A DNA stretch of 64,000 bases from Maylandia zebra (taxonomy: Eukaryota > Chordata > Actinopteri > Cichliformes > Cichlidae), in the NCBI RefSeq assembly GCF_041146795.1, contig NC_135169.1, positions 7,894,264-7,958,263 on the forward strand, in the 5' to 3' direction. The notes beneath the pieces are model-generated. The model did no database searches. It saw only the letters and a program-made list of their open reading frames with translations, and had not been told where the DNA came from. Made by a program: the position numbers and the translations under genes. This document shows positions 36,000 through 47,100 of the stretch, piece after piece. Within the stretch, counting starts at the first letter, position 1, and each line of letters opens with the position of its first letter.

Positions 36000-36640
36000 T
36001 TCATCATGTGTGTGTGTGTGTGCAGAGTATTCTTAGAGTCTTTACACCTGTCTGACAGCAGGAGCCAACCAGGTGAGCTTCTTCCTGATGGACCTGAGCT
36101 GGAGGAAAGCCAGGTGTGTGCTGGGAAACTGAATCTTTTATTGCTTTGTTTGGCTGTCAGGCTGGAGGGGGCGGAGCTCTGTGGGTGTTTGTGTGTGTGG
36201 GACCTTCCAGTGTTAACAAACGCACACGCACATAGAGATGAACCCAGACTCAGACACTGTCAGCTGGATTTTACTTCCTCATTCTTTTCTCAATAAATCT
36301 GTTTCCACAGTCATGTGATCAGTTTCTTCTTTCAAACCCTGTAATGACAGAGAGCCGTTTAGGCTCTGCAGTGTGGGCGTGTGTTTACTTTGCTGTTAAT
36401 AAAGTTAAGCAGATCAAACAGACAGCACACGCTGACCTCTCACCTCTGTGAGCAGCCAATCACAGCAGGCCGAGGACTAAAAAAAAACAACCTTATCTCA
36501 TCCTGACCCTGTCAGTGGATCCACAATGAAGCTCTGGATCCTGAACTGAGAGCAGCCGGAGTCAAACAGAGAGTCGGAGGTGAAGCTGAGAATCTCCTGA
36601 GTGTGTCCATCAGGTTCAGATCCTGTGGTGCCATCACTCA
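36000..36640. repeat. Downstream MHC-block segment (paralogous to 63296-63800)
   Basis: After a short GT tract (about 36007-36024), TTTACACCTGTCTG, GGCTGGAGGGGGCGGAGCTC, AATAAATCTGTTTCCACAG and GTGAGCAGCCAATCACAGC are shared in order with 63305-63615. A very short ORF (MKLWILN then stop) at 36525 is conserved at 63670. I cannot assign an exon here with confidence. It is probably the end of the beta-pseudogene unit or the remnant of a next gene. Confidence 0.6.
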
Positions 36641-37630
36641 CTGCTGTCTTTCTACAGATGTTTCTCAGCTTATAGCATCAGAAAAAATCAGTGTGGTGTG
36701 TTTTTGACTGCTGTGTTGCAGTTTGATGGTCAGTTTTCTCAGTTTGTGACTTCTTAAAGTCTCTGTGGCCACAATCACAGCTGGAGAATCTTCTAAAACC
36801 AAGGAAGGGAGCTCTGGCTCTTCCTTTATTACCTCCTTTAGGAGGACACACTGGACCGCCCTTTATAAAATAGGAGCGTATAATGCTGTCCCATAATTCA
36901 CAGCAACACACTCAGACACAGATCGTCATGTATGTGATGGCTGTGGTATCCATGTTTAGCGTGCTGATGTGTTTGAAATAGCTTTTGTTGTGTTGCTCTT
37001 TACTCACCTGCTGACATCCTGCAGCTCAGCAGGTGCATGCTGAATATGATGAATAAGACAATGAAGCTTCACCTGCCTTCAGCAGGTGCACATAGTAACT
37101 CTCTGTACTGAAACTTCTATCTCTGGAGGCTTCCTCGATGTCCGCCGACCAGTCAGTGTCTGATGTTGATGAAAAAGAGGAGGAGGCTCAAAGGGTGGAG
37201 CTGGCGATATCAGAGCATGAGGAAGAGGTTGTTTGGGTTTCCAATGAACAACTGTATTCCAATTTCACAGTTGGTCTAAAGCAATGTTCCCTCTAATGGT
37301 TCATGTGTCTGAACACACAAACTCCCTGAGCAGCCCCTTGGACCACTGTGAGCAACAGCAGACGTGTGCACTGTGGTCACGCCAGCATCCAAGTTACATG
37401 TTTATTAAAGTAATCAAATTACAGCATTTACATTTATGTTAGACGACTTTTAATTAACTGCTTTAGCCCACTAACAATGTTCATGAGCTGTGTAGGATGT
37501 TAACACTATTGGAAGTTAAAATAAGAGAGTCCTGTAACTCTCTGTCTGCAAAATACAGTAAATAATGATCAACGTTGGGCACAATTGTGTAAATATAAAC
37601 AACGATAGTATTCAGGAAGAAAACCAAACA
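36640..37630. other. Intergenic, small acidic ORF only
   Basis: The one coding-like item is a 52-codon ORF at 37138-37296 with an acidic stretch (DVDEKEEEAQRVELAISEHE). It has no recognised family and no visible splice context, so I do not call it a gene. The rest appears non-coding. Confidence 0.4.
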
Positions 37631-37631
37631 T

Positions 37632-39010
37632 TAGCTGTGTCCCAAAATGTCGGCTGCATCCTTCAGAGAACCCAGCCTTCGTGGTCTACGATCGAGAAGG
37701 CCGGAAGTGTGGTACAGTCTAGCCTTCTGATTAGCATCACCGCTGTCTCGGAGTTTAATAAACTCGGCCGTCTGTTCCTTGCTATCTAAAATATAACAGG
37801 ACACTGGCGTAAATTCTCGACCGTCTCACACTTCTGTTTTAATCAGTTTTTTTGTTTATCGTTTATTCATTATGTGTGAAAATCCCAAGGAACCCTTTCT
37901 CGCCTCATTTTAAAACTTAGTAGCACCCGCCATTGTTGGCAGCTGAAATTTGGCTGGGCCGCGCTATGAATTCTGGGATATGGTGGGCTACAAAGGACAC
38001 GTCGATACCCAATCTGTACCGGAAACCCAATCGGTACCCCGCATGCGCAAATCTTACGTCACTTCCTCTCTTTGCCAACATTGCGACATTCAATATATTT
38101 GAATGACACGGTTAGCGCCCAGTTAGCTCCTAGCATTTCTCAACAGCTCTGCCTCCTTTTCGACTACCAGGACATTTAAACTATGGATAATCCGTATACA
38201 AACAAATTCACGCTTTTCTCCTCAACAGAGAGCGTTCCCCAAAGAACAGCGCCGTAAAATAAGAAGAATGGCGCCTAATTACAGAGTTAATAATACAGAC
38301 TTTGTAATATGTAACGTGAACATTCATCAGCCAGATGAAGTGTTTACTGACAATTGACAGTGAGAGCAGACATCATCATCACTGTTCCAATCAATCCTCT
38401 CCACACAAACAAGCATAAACACACTCGATTATCATTAAATCAAAATCAACACACGTTTGTAATGACGCTAATTCAGTTTACAATAGGGTTCCTTCGCTCG
38501 GTCAGCAGGTGGCAGTATCCTCGTACACTGGGGAGTAAACTGCCATTAAACGAACAGAAGAAGAAGAAAACCCCTGCACATGCGCCGTACGGATCGGGTA
38601 GACCCGATTTGTACGGTCCGACTTTGCACATACGCAGTAAGGATCGGTGAGTCCTGATCCGTAACTATCTTTTTATTTTTTTGTTTTTGTCTGCATTATA
38701 TTAAATGTTTCATTATCGGAAACATTTTACTTGTTATTCTTAACATCTTATCAGATACTCTGACCCGTAACTATCGTAAAATACTTCGACCGGAAGTAGA
38801 CACCTTTCGCGCATGCGGGGTACCGATCGGGTTTTCGGTACGGATCGGGTAGTGACAGGACACACCCAACCCATCCTTCAAATTCGTGGAAATGAAGGAC
38901 GCATTTATCGGCCGCATTTGAAGGAGTCGACCTTCGACGCCTGGCTGTGACGTAATCGGCCTTCACATGCGGCCTCCGGACGATGCAGCCGGCGTTTTGG
39001 GGCACAGCTA
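37632..39010. mobile_element. TIR element hosting a nested MITE
   Basis: Ends TAGCTGTGTCCCAAAATG and CGTTTTGGGGCACAGCTA are imperfect inverted repeats of about 30 bp, with TA as the outermost dinucleotide on both sides. Apart from the nested element at 38000-38857, about 520 bp belong to this element. No transposase is present. A TA target site would fit a Tc1/mariner-like or related origin, but the evidence is thin. Confidence 0.65.
38000..38857. mobile_element. 858-bp MITE with long TIRs (copy B, inverted relative to copy A)
   Basis: Same family as 17929-18785 in the opposite orientation. The 5-bp duplication GGACA lies at 37995-37999 and 38858-38862. The TIRs have diverged more than in copy A (the left end reads CGTCGATACCCAATCTGTAC), so this copy looks older. 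Confidence 0.9.
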
Positions 39011-39099
39011 TTGTGTCAGGATCTAACACAATGTTTGGTTTCACTACCACGCACAGGCTTACACAGAAGGAAGGACTCACTATCACCATTGTTGCACAT

Positions 39100-39190
39100 T
39101 TGAACTGTTGTTACCTTGCTGCACTGTAAATAAACGCACTGTCTTTATTTCTGAGCTCTGTGTCCACTCTTTAACAACCGTGACACATTG
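39100..39190 (+). other. Possible LTR 3'-end remnant
   Basis: GTAAATAAACGCACTGTC with an AATAAA-like signal is followed about 50 bp later by AACAACCGTGACA, resembling the R-U5 end of a retroelement LTR. The similar motif AACCGTGACA occurs at 44618. No matching 5' end or second LTR was found. Confidence 0.3.
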
Positions 39191-39449
39191 CGTATTTTTA
39201 TCATAACTGGTTTTACGTGGCCGATCAACACAATTTAAAAACTGGTATAAAGTCCACAGTTTTTCCGGCAGTTGTTCCGTCTGTCCTGCTCACATCTCCA
39301 ATGGTTGTACACGTTGTCATTAACGTGGCTTCACTCCACATCAGCCGCTTTGCTAAAACACCGGTGTCGGCACATAAGGACGCTGTCATAGCCTGTCAAC
39401 CACGTTGATTAGCTGCATATATACGAATGTGAATCGTGTGATTGGACTA

Positions 39450-39760
39450 TAATAATGATAATGGATTGGATTTATATAGCGCTTTTCAAGGCACCCAAAG
39501 CGCTTTACAATGCCACTATTCATTCACTCCCACATTCACACACTGGTGGAGGCAGCTACAGTTGTAGCCACAGCTGCCCTGGGGCAGACTGACAGAAGCG
39601 AGACTGCCATATCGCACCATCGGCCCCTCTGGCCAACAGTAGGTGGTAGGGTAAAGTGTCTTGCCGAAGGACACAACGACCAGGACAGACAGCCCGACCT
39701 TCCGATTACAGATGCGCTTCCCATCCCCCTGAGCCACGGTCGCCCACATCAGCTGCCATC
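39450..39760. repeat. Interspersed repeat of LINE/SINE-tail type
   Basis: TTTATATAGCGCTTTTCAAG followed by CAAAGCGCTTTACAATGCCA and CATTCACACACTGGTGG is a familiar dispersed motif in fish genomes. It has no intact ORF and the clade is not assigned. Confidence 0.5.
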
Positions 39761-39769
39761 AGCAGGTAG

Positions 39770-41090
39770 ACCGTTTGTCTTGAGCTTGAGTGGAGTGAAG
39801 GAATGTATTTACAGCAAAACTGTGCACAAGGTAAAGTCAGAGTTTGATACCCTTTGCACTTGAAAACAGACGGTAACAAACAGGTATAACCATTTATTAT
39901 TATTGTTGTTGTTGTTATTATTATATGTATGTACTGTTTGTTTGTGCTTCATTAACAGTAGTACAGCAGTATTGGCTTAAAACCTTGCATCTGGTATTCA
40001 ACATTCTAATTTTCTTATGCTTATTTTTAGCATGAGGTGCTAATAGAGCCTCATTTGGTTGTCTCATAAATGACTGTGTGATTGATTTAAATTCAGTACC
40101 ATGTGTGGATACTTTAAAGGTACATTTTGGATACGGTTGAGATTTCCAGTCTGCTGTGCACCCCCAAACACCCACAGGCTCTTGGGGCAGCTCTCTGGTA
40201 ATAATCTGCAGTGTTCATGCATTGCCCCTAAACGACTCAGCCATGTCCCATTCATGATTATCTGGTCAATACAAAAAGAGAAATGCAAAGAAAGTTATAA
40301 AATATCAGTCTGACAGCTCATGATAACTTCTTGTCATAATTTTAAAAAGATGTCCCATTAAAGCCTGTAAACTACAGTGAAAACAATATTATAGAATACA
40401 GAGTTATACTGAGGACATAATACTGTAAAACTGTCTGTGGATATTTTCGTTTACCTACATTTATGAGTCATCTACACCTGGAGATCTCAAAGATAGCCTA
40501 CTGGCAACAGAACAATTTTAACAGGAGGCTACGTCCAATGTTATAATCTTATTATAATCAAATCAAATCACAAGCGCACTTAAAGGACAACTCACTAACC
40601 ATATTCCTTCTTCGAGTTTATGTTGAGGATCAAGGAGTGGGTCAAACTCTATGTTTGTCAGAGATACATTAATATAAAAGTTCTTCTTATTTGTCTCCTC
40701 AGAGATGATGCTACACTTTCACTTATAAGATCTGAGTGATACACTACGAGCTAGGGTCAGAAATTAATGACTAACACTGACTGTACTATGAGTGTCTCTG
40801 AAGAAAACACAAATTGTATGAATTTTACATGATTCCTCCTTGGTCCCACTTTCTAGCCCACATACTTGAATTATAGTATTAAAGTTCAAGAAAAACATTC
40901 AGTAAAAGGACTAGACGTTACAATCCCTGATAATGCATTGCATTAAATGGAGGAAATCTTGAAGGATGGCTGTTTTGAGGACGGGCAGCCCAGAAACTTT
41001 ACCAGCAGCACACATCATTGTGTGCCGTAACTTTCAGTCTTTTACCCAAGCTGCCATTTTTCCTTGGTTAGGTTTAGGGATTAGAGATCT
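39770..41090. other. Non-coding stretch
   Basis: AT-rich sequence in which I see no gene, tRNA or recognisable transposon end. Short ORFs are within chance expectation. Confidence 0.5.
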
Positions 41091-41304
41091 GGGCCCTATT
41101 TCAGGAAGCCGGTTTAGAAAACTCAGAGTGAAAAACGATACTCAGGGTTGAGTAACCCCGAACTGTCCAACTCGGAATATTCGGTTTCAGAAAGGCTGAT
41201 AACAAGTAGTTCAGTCAACGCGGAGTTGCTTTAACCCCAAGTGAAGCGCGCGCACGAGGATACATAAAGCCCTGATAAGCGGAGCACAGATTAAGCGAGT
41301 CACC

Positions 41305-42942
41305 ATGGAGACGGAGGGAAAGAAGGCGCGGTCAATGTATTTCACAGCGCTTGAGGCCGAAATTCTGATGGCAGCATATGCCGATAACATGCAAATTTTG
41401 CGGAAAAAAAGTAACACAGCCTCAGCTGCAAAAGAAAGGGAGCATGCATGGCAAAACATAGCCGATAGAGTCAATGCGTGAGTGTTAATTTAAACATTGA
41501 TCTAGGGATTTCCACCCATTTAACACGTTATTTTATCATATGTTATTTTATTTGTTATTTTATACATTTTATTTTGTGATGTGATGTGAGCGCAGGTGCA
41601 ACCCAACAGGCCCCAAACGTTCCTGGCAGCAAGTAAAAATGAAATATAAAAATATAGTCCAAACAGGTAAGGTGTAATTGTATTATGAGCCATAGTGCTT
41701 GGTCTGTTTGTCCCATGTAAATCAATTGCAGTTAGAGGCTACATTAATTTCCCCTCTGTAAGCACTTATTGAAATTATCTGAGCACATTACAAGTACATA
41801 TTTGCTTACTCTGTATGCTCAAATGTGACCCGTTATAGCCAACAGAAAAAAAGCGGAGGCCCGAAAAACAGGTGGGGGTCCTCCACCACCACCACTCACA
41901 GAGGCTGAGCAGTTGGCCCTCAGCCAAAACAGTGGGCGCCCTGTGACTGAAGGCATCTCTGCGGGGACATCCTCTGAGTCAGTAACCCCGCAAGACACAA
42001 GTGCCTACATAGGGGGTAAATTCAAAATAATACATGATGTGCATACATCCTTTCTTCACAGTCACCTTTGCAGTGCTACTCATTCATCTGATAAACTCTT
42101 TACCATAATGGATTATTTTGTAGTGAAGTTATTTTCCTACTGATTTTGCCTTCCCTCAGTCTTTGTTGTCTTTGAGAGCATAATGACAATGAAGTGTAAG
42201 GTGATTGGTATGTTTGTTAATTGCCATTTGGTCCCTTGTAAGTTATAAGTGACCTGTATAAACCTCATATTCTATCAGTTGATGGTGGTGGTGTACTGCA
42301 TCTGGTGCAGCCTCCTGTTGAGCCAGACCAACATGCAGTTGTGAGTAATACTCCACAGATTATATGAGTTTACAGTAGAACAGCAAGGTTGTTAATTTCT
42401 TTACTACAGGAAAATAATGAAGAAACATTGACAGCTGTTACAGAGGAGGAAGCAACAGAGACACTTTATGAGGTTTACATCTTACAATGGAAAATATAAC
42501 AATTGAATAAAATGTGGTACTTTAATAAAACCATGGACTTTCTATGTCTCTAACAGAGTGATGATGGAAATGAAGAGGAAGAGGGTCCAGCCACTTCTCC
42601 AACAAACCTTTCCTCAGTAAGATGTTCAGCACTGATTTACAACCAACCTAAGTAGGCATGTACTATGAATGTCAATGCTATTTTCTGTGTTTCAATAGCT
42701 CCCTGTAAAGCAGCTGTACAAGACCTATTTGATCAAGAAAATAAATAAATGCGACTTGGATTTGGAACACTTCAAGCAGCAGGTCCAAAAGACCAAGATT
42801 GAGATTTTACTGCTGGAACATCAGTTAAGGGTGGGTGAAGTGGTCAGAGATGGATGAATTATTTCAGTGTTTGAACAACATAATAATATACTTATTAATA
42901 CTTTGTGTACAGGAAATACAGGCGACCAATAAAGCCAGTTGA
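41305..42942 (+). CDS. Harbinger Myb/SANT-like DNA-binding protein
   Basis: In PIF/Harbinger elements this protein binds the transposon ends and brings the nuclease into the nucleus. I read eight exons: 41305-41477, 41596-41666, 41839-42015, 42279-42340, 42410-42472, 42557-42616, 42699-42830 and 42913-42942. Phases match at every junction, giving 255 residues. Residues 1-80 form a Myb/SANT-like trihelix (LEAEILMAAYADN, WQNIADRVNA, RSWQQVKMKYKNIV). A Pro-rich then acidic linker follows (GGGPPPPPLTEAE, DDGNEEEEG). A C-terminal coiled-coil-like helix ends the protein (LDLEHFKQQVQKTKIEILLL). No stop or frameshift was seen, so this half of the element looks intact. Confidence 0.8.
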
Positions 42943-42987
42943 ACAAAAAATCTGTTTATTCTTCTTTCAACATGTTGAGGTGATGGG

Positions 42988-44298
42988 TCAAAAGAAATGA
43001 TTGTGACATATGGTGTCTCTGACTGCGCTTCCATCTTGTATGTCCGTGGGAGGGTCAGGATGTTCATGGTTTGGATCACTGCTGATGTTTGGTTCAGAAG
43101 GACAGTGTTCTCCTCTAATTGTGGCAATGTTGTGAAGAATCACACATGCCACAATAATGTCACATGCCCTTTCTGGGGTGACCCTGAGTCTTTGCAGGCA
43201 CTGGAACCGGGCCTTAAGCATTCCGATAGTCATTTCAATTCTGGCTCTTGTCCTGCAATTAGCCAGATTATATCGCTGCTGTGGGCCCGGTTCAGGGTCA
43301 GAGTAAGGGGTAAGCAAATAGGGTAAACATGGATACCCCCTATCACCAAGCAAGTAGCCAGTGAACTCTCCTAAGACAGAAGGATACACTTCAGTTCAAA
43401 TGTCCCTGAAGCAATTGGTCTTTATATATTTTAAAGTATTCTCAACTCACCATGTCCAAATTTTGTGCTCAGTGTACATTCACGGAATATTTGTGAGTCA
43501 TGGACAGAGCCTGGCCACTTGGCTTCCACATTTGTGATAATGTTGGCAGCATCACATATGATCTTCACAGTGCAGAGAACACAAATTAGCATCCATTACT
43601 ATAATGAAATAATTTGTTAGTTTGACATGCTACAGGGAACTATGTACCTGTACATTAATGCTGTGGAAAGACTTCCTGTTCACATAGTCTCCTTCATTTA
43701 CTGAAGGAGCAATGATTGGAATGTGAGTGCCATCTGTACAGCCAATCACGCCTGGGAACTTTTATACACTGAAAATAAATGTAAAATTTAAGTAGTAGTT
43801 CAAGTAGTAGTTCAAGTATCACCACATCATGAATTGAGTTTTGTTCATCCTGATACCTGCAATTTTGTGGAATCCCTCTTTGATAAATCTTGTGGGTCTG
43901 TGACCGGGGAACACCACAAACGAGTACAGGAGACGTTTCAGTGCAACTGTAACATTCCTGACTGCCCGACAGACGGTAGCCTTGGAAACGTGCTCAGCGT
44001 CACCAATATTATACAGAAAGCTCCCGTTTGCAAAAAACCGAAGTGCAATACAAATAATATGTAATGAACTGAGAGCATGTCCGCGATGTGTCACATGCGT
44101 AATATATGGCCTGAGGATGTTATCCAAATAACTTATTGATTGTGCTGAAAAACGGTAACGTTCGCACAGAAAATCATCAGGAAATGATAAAATGTCCAAA
44201 CGCGCTCTAATCACTCTCTCCCGGCGGAGAGCTCTGCGGAGAATTTGGGCTTCAACATCTACTGGCTCTTCAAGGAAGGGGCACGCCATGTCTGACAC
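42988..44298 (-). CDS. Harbinger transposase (HARBI1-like DDE nuclease), probably frameshifted
   Basis: Four blocks on the minus strand: 44298-43857 (N-terminal, helix-turn-helix-like: [32 protein letters not shown]), 43768-43648 ([10 protein letters not shown], first catalytic Asp), 43564-43451 ([11 protein letters not shown], second Asp) and about 43390-42988 ([21 protein letters not shown], catalytic Glu). All three DDE residues and the usual GDxGY motif are present. Joining the first two blocks at their best splice sites (donor G/GTATC at 43857, acceptor CAG at 43769) loses the frame and meets a stop, so a small indel probably inactivates this copy. Length is otherwise typical (about 350 residues). 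Confidence 0.8.
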
Positions 44299-44529
44299 TT
44301 CCTACAGTCAGGTTTCCGACAAAGAGGCGGAGAACATCAGGGTTAGTTGAAGTAAACCTGCTAGGGGGCAGGTTAGCTTCACGGAGTGTGCCGTCATAGT
44401 AACTCACTCAGAATTAATCTAAACTCGCTTTGTGAAACCGAAAACCCGGAGTTTTCGTTAACTCAGGGTGTACTTACTCAGTTTTTCCACTAAACCGGCT
44501 TCCTGAAATAGGGCCCAGTGCTATTTGTA

Positions 44530-44630
44530 CCCACCTTGTAAATAAATATTCACCTGCACCAGAGCTGCCGCCTTTCGGGTCCTTTCTACAACTCCACACG
44601 GCTCGCCCCGGCAAACCGTGACAGTTTATT
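44530..44630 (+). other. Possible LTR 3'-end remnant next to the Harbinger element
   Basis: TTGTAAATAAATATTCACC then a GC-rich stretch (CGGCTCGCCCCGGCAAACCG) ending CCGTGACAG. The AATAAA signal about 80 bp before a TGACA end resembles the R-U5 region of an LTR. The Harbinger element may have inserted into this LTR. No partner LTR was found. Confidence 0.35.
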
Positions 44631-44679
44631 TTTATATGGTTCTCATTGTGAGTTTTAACCACGGGTTAATGTGCTGCGC

Positions 44680-44935
44680 CACAAAGCTCAGATCATTTCT
44701 AACTGCTTCCTTGATAATGACAAAGAAGTTTTTTGCACTCAAATGGCCTCCACAGTCACCAGATGTTACTCCAATAAAGTAGCTTTTGAATGTGGTAGAA
44801 TGGGAGATTTGCCTTATGGACGTGGAGCTGACAAATCTACAGCAACTGTGTGATGAAGTTATGTCAGTTTGGATCAGCATGCGTGAATATTTCCACGTGT
44901 TGAATCTCAAAAGAGATATGAAGAATGAAGGTAGG
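44680..44935 (+). pseudogene. Tc1-like transposase remnant (C-terminal end)
   Basis: The plus strand encodes, across two frames, an SNCFLDND stretch and then WPPQSPDVTPI, VVEWEICLMDVELTNLQQLC and SVWISMREY. This matches the region around the last catalytic residues of Tc1/mariner transposases. There is an in-frame stop where the catalytic Glu region should be (PIK then stop) and a frame change. The rest of the gene is missing. Confidence 0.7.
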
Positions 44936-44939
44936 TCTA

Positions 44940-45810
44940 CACTAGCAAGGTGTACCTTATGAACTGGCCAGTAAATTTATATTACAGTATCTGAATTAAG
45001 CAAATAATTCAGATAAAATGGGTGTATTTTAAATATGGTAATATTTCACTTTTTAAAAATAAATTCCTCTTTTTCCATCAGTGATTTTTTTTCTAGTTTG
45101 TTCATAAAGAGCAAAATATCGAGAGTGCATTTCATCATTTGCTCAGTAGGTTGTGTTATTGCTTTTTGGTTGCTCTAATGTTGCCTGGATTTAGGGGGAA
45201 CGTCATGAAAAGGAACAAAAATTCTTGTTATTCCTCACATACCGTTGGACAAACTTTCTAAACAGTTTAGAATAGATCAGGATAAATACAGTAAGAGTAT
45301 TAAAGAAACATTTTAATATGCCTATATTTGCTTTCTTTCAGTTACAATGAATTTGAATGAATTCTATGACTCAGTTTGTAGTGTTTGTGGAGATTAGGAA
45401 ATTATTTTACTGTTACTATTCATAATCATTATCATTACTATTGCATTAATTATCATTTCATCCAAGCATTTATTGAAGCTGTTGATGCTACATTAAAGTC
45501 TGTATTTCAGGGGTTAGCATAATCACATAATAATCTTTCATTGCAGGTGCAACTGTAATCATGTTATACACATTGCATTTTGGTGCTTAATAAAGAGTTG
45601 ATGCTCGGTCAGATAACTGATGGTCAGAAGCTTCGGTCGACGCGACGTCCGGCCGATCTATTGAGTAAAGTGGCTTAGAGCTATGGAAAGAACACGCTTA
45701 CAATGCATATACACCACATATAATCTAGAGACAGGCCTGAATAGAGGCCTGTGTGTATTCAGCAACCTGCTGCATTGGAGTTTGCATGGTAACAGATGAC
45801 TCAGAATACG
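44940..45810. other. Non-coding stretch
   Basis: AT-rich. I see no supported ORF or repeat end here apart from the flanking elements. Confidence 0.5.
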
Positions 45811-45819
45811 TCAGGAGGC

Positions 45820-47100
45820 GAGGCGAGGCAAGGCAAGGCAATTTGTATAGCACAATTCAACAACAAGGTGATTCAAAGTGCTTTACAGAGACATTAGAAA
45901 CAGAAACAAATAAAAAGCATGATTTAAAATTGATTAAAACAAGCAAACAAACAAACTAATTAACAAACAAACAAACAAAACAGTATATAAAATCAAAACA
46001 GATAAAATCAGTAGTTAAAATGTAAGTTTTGAAATTTAAGCTTAACAGTGTGGATTTGGTGCTTTATTCAAATGCAGCTGAGAACAGGTGAGTCTTCAAC
46101 CTGGATTTAAATAAACTGAGTGTTTCAGCTGATCTGAGGCTTTCTGGGAGTTTGTTCCAGATATAAGGAGCATAAAAGCTGAATGCAGCTTCTCCGTGTC
46201 TGGTTCTGACTCTGGGAACTGATAAAAGACCGGATCCAGATGACCTGAGGGATCTGGAAGGTTCATACTGGGTCAGGAGGTCACTGATGTATTTTGGTCC
46301 TAAACCATTCAGAGCTTTATAGACCAGCATCAGAACTTTAAAGTCTATCCTCTGACGGACAGGCAGCCAGTGTAAGGACCTCAGAGCTGGACTGATGTGG
46401 TCCACTTTTTTGGTCTTAGTGAGGACTCGAGCAGCAGAGTTCTGAATGAGCTGTAGTTGTCTGACTGATTTTTTAGGTAGACCTGTAAAGATGCTGTTAC
46501 AGTAATCAAGCCTACTAAAGATGAATGCATGGACTAGTTTTTCCAGGTCCTGTTGAGACATCAGATCTTTTATCCTTGAAATATTCTTGAGGTGATAGTA
46601 AGCTGACTTTGTTATTGTCTTAATGTGTTTTTCTAAGTTTAGGTCTGCATCCATCACTACACCCAAATTTCTCGCCTGGTTTGTGGTTTTTAGATGTATA
46701 GATTGAAGTTCTCTGGTGACCTGTAATCGTTTTTCTTTGGCGCCAAAGACTATTACCTCAGTTTTGTTTTTGTTTAGCTGGAGAAAATTGTGGCATAACC
46801 AGTCATTAATTTCCTCAATGCATTTACCAAGAGCCTGTACAGGGCCTTGGTCTCCTGGTGACATTGTGATATATATTTGTGTGTCATCTGCATAGCTGTG
46901 ATAGTTTATTTTGTTGTTGTTTATAATCTGTGCCAGTGGGAGCATGTAAATGTTAAACAGAAGGGGTCCCAAGATGGAACCTTGGGGAACTCCACATGTG
47001 ATACTTGTCTGCTCAGATGTGAAGTTACCTGTTGATACAAAGTATTTCCTGTTTTCTAAGTATGTTTTGAACCAGTTTAGTACACACATATACAGTATAT
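45820..47100 (-). mobile_element. Truncated L2-type LINE (3' half, long open RT fragment)
   Basis: The minus strand carries an uninterrupted 341-codon ORF (47089-46064): the second half of reverse transcriptase (ITCGVPQGSILGPLLFNIYM; catalytic YADD in SYADDTQIY) followed by the C-terminal domain ending LKTHLFSAAFE. The 3' UTR ends near 45830 in a GGCAA-type microsatellite and shows the GCTTTACAGAG/TGTATAGCACAATTC tail (plus-strand TTTGTATAGCACAATTC). It is 5' truncated at about 47100, as usual for target-primed insertion. The open frame implies a fairly recent insertion. Confidence 0.9.

Larger units (their letters stand above)
41091..44516. mobile_element. Complete PIF/Harbinger DNA transposon
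   Basis: Both ends carry GGGCCCTATTTCAGGAAGCC (left from 41091; right as reverse complement ending 44516), continuing with CGGTTTAG. Inside are the two genes typical of the superfamily, arranged convergently: a Myb/SANT-like protein on the plus strand (41305-42942) and a HARBI1-like DDE nuclease on the minus strand (44298-42988). Length (3.4 kb) fits an autonomous element. The expected 3-bp target duplication could not be confirmed at the exact borders. Confidence 0.9.

Noticed and set aside
36524-36560. ATGAAGCTCTGGATCCTGAAC as exon 1 of another class II alpha gene (also near 63667)
   Set aside because: A stop follows after seven codons, no hydrophobic leader can be completed, and no splice donor precedes the stop.
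37138-37296. 52-codon acidic ORF
   Set aside because: No splice context and no recognised family; length within chance for this region.
44632-44910. 92-codon minus-strand ORF
   Set aside because: It is the antisense of the Tc1 transposase remnant on the plus strand.
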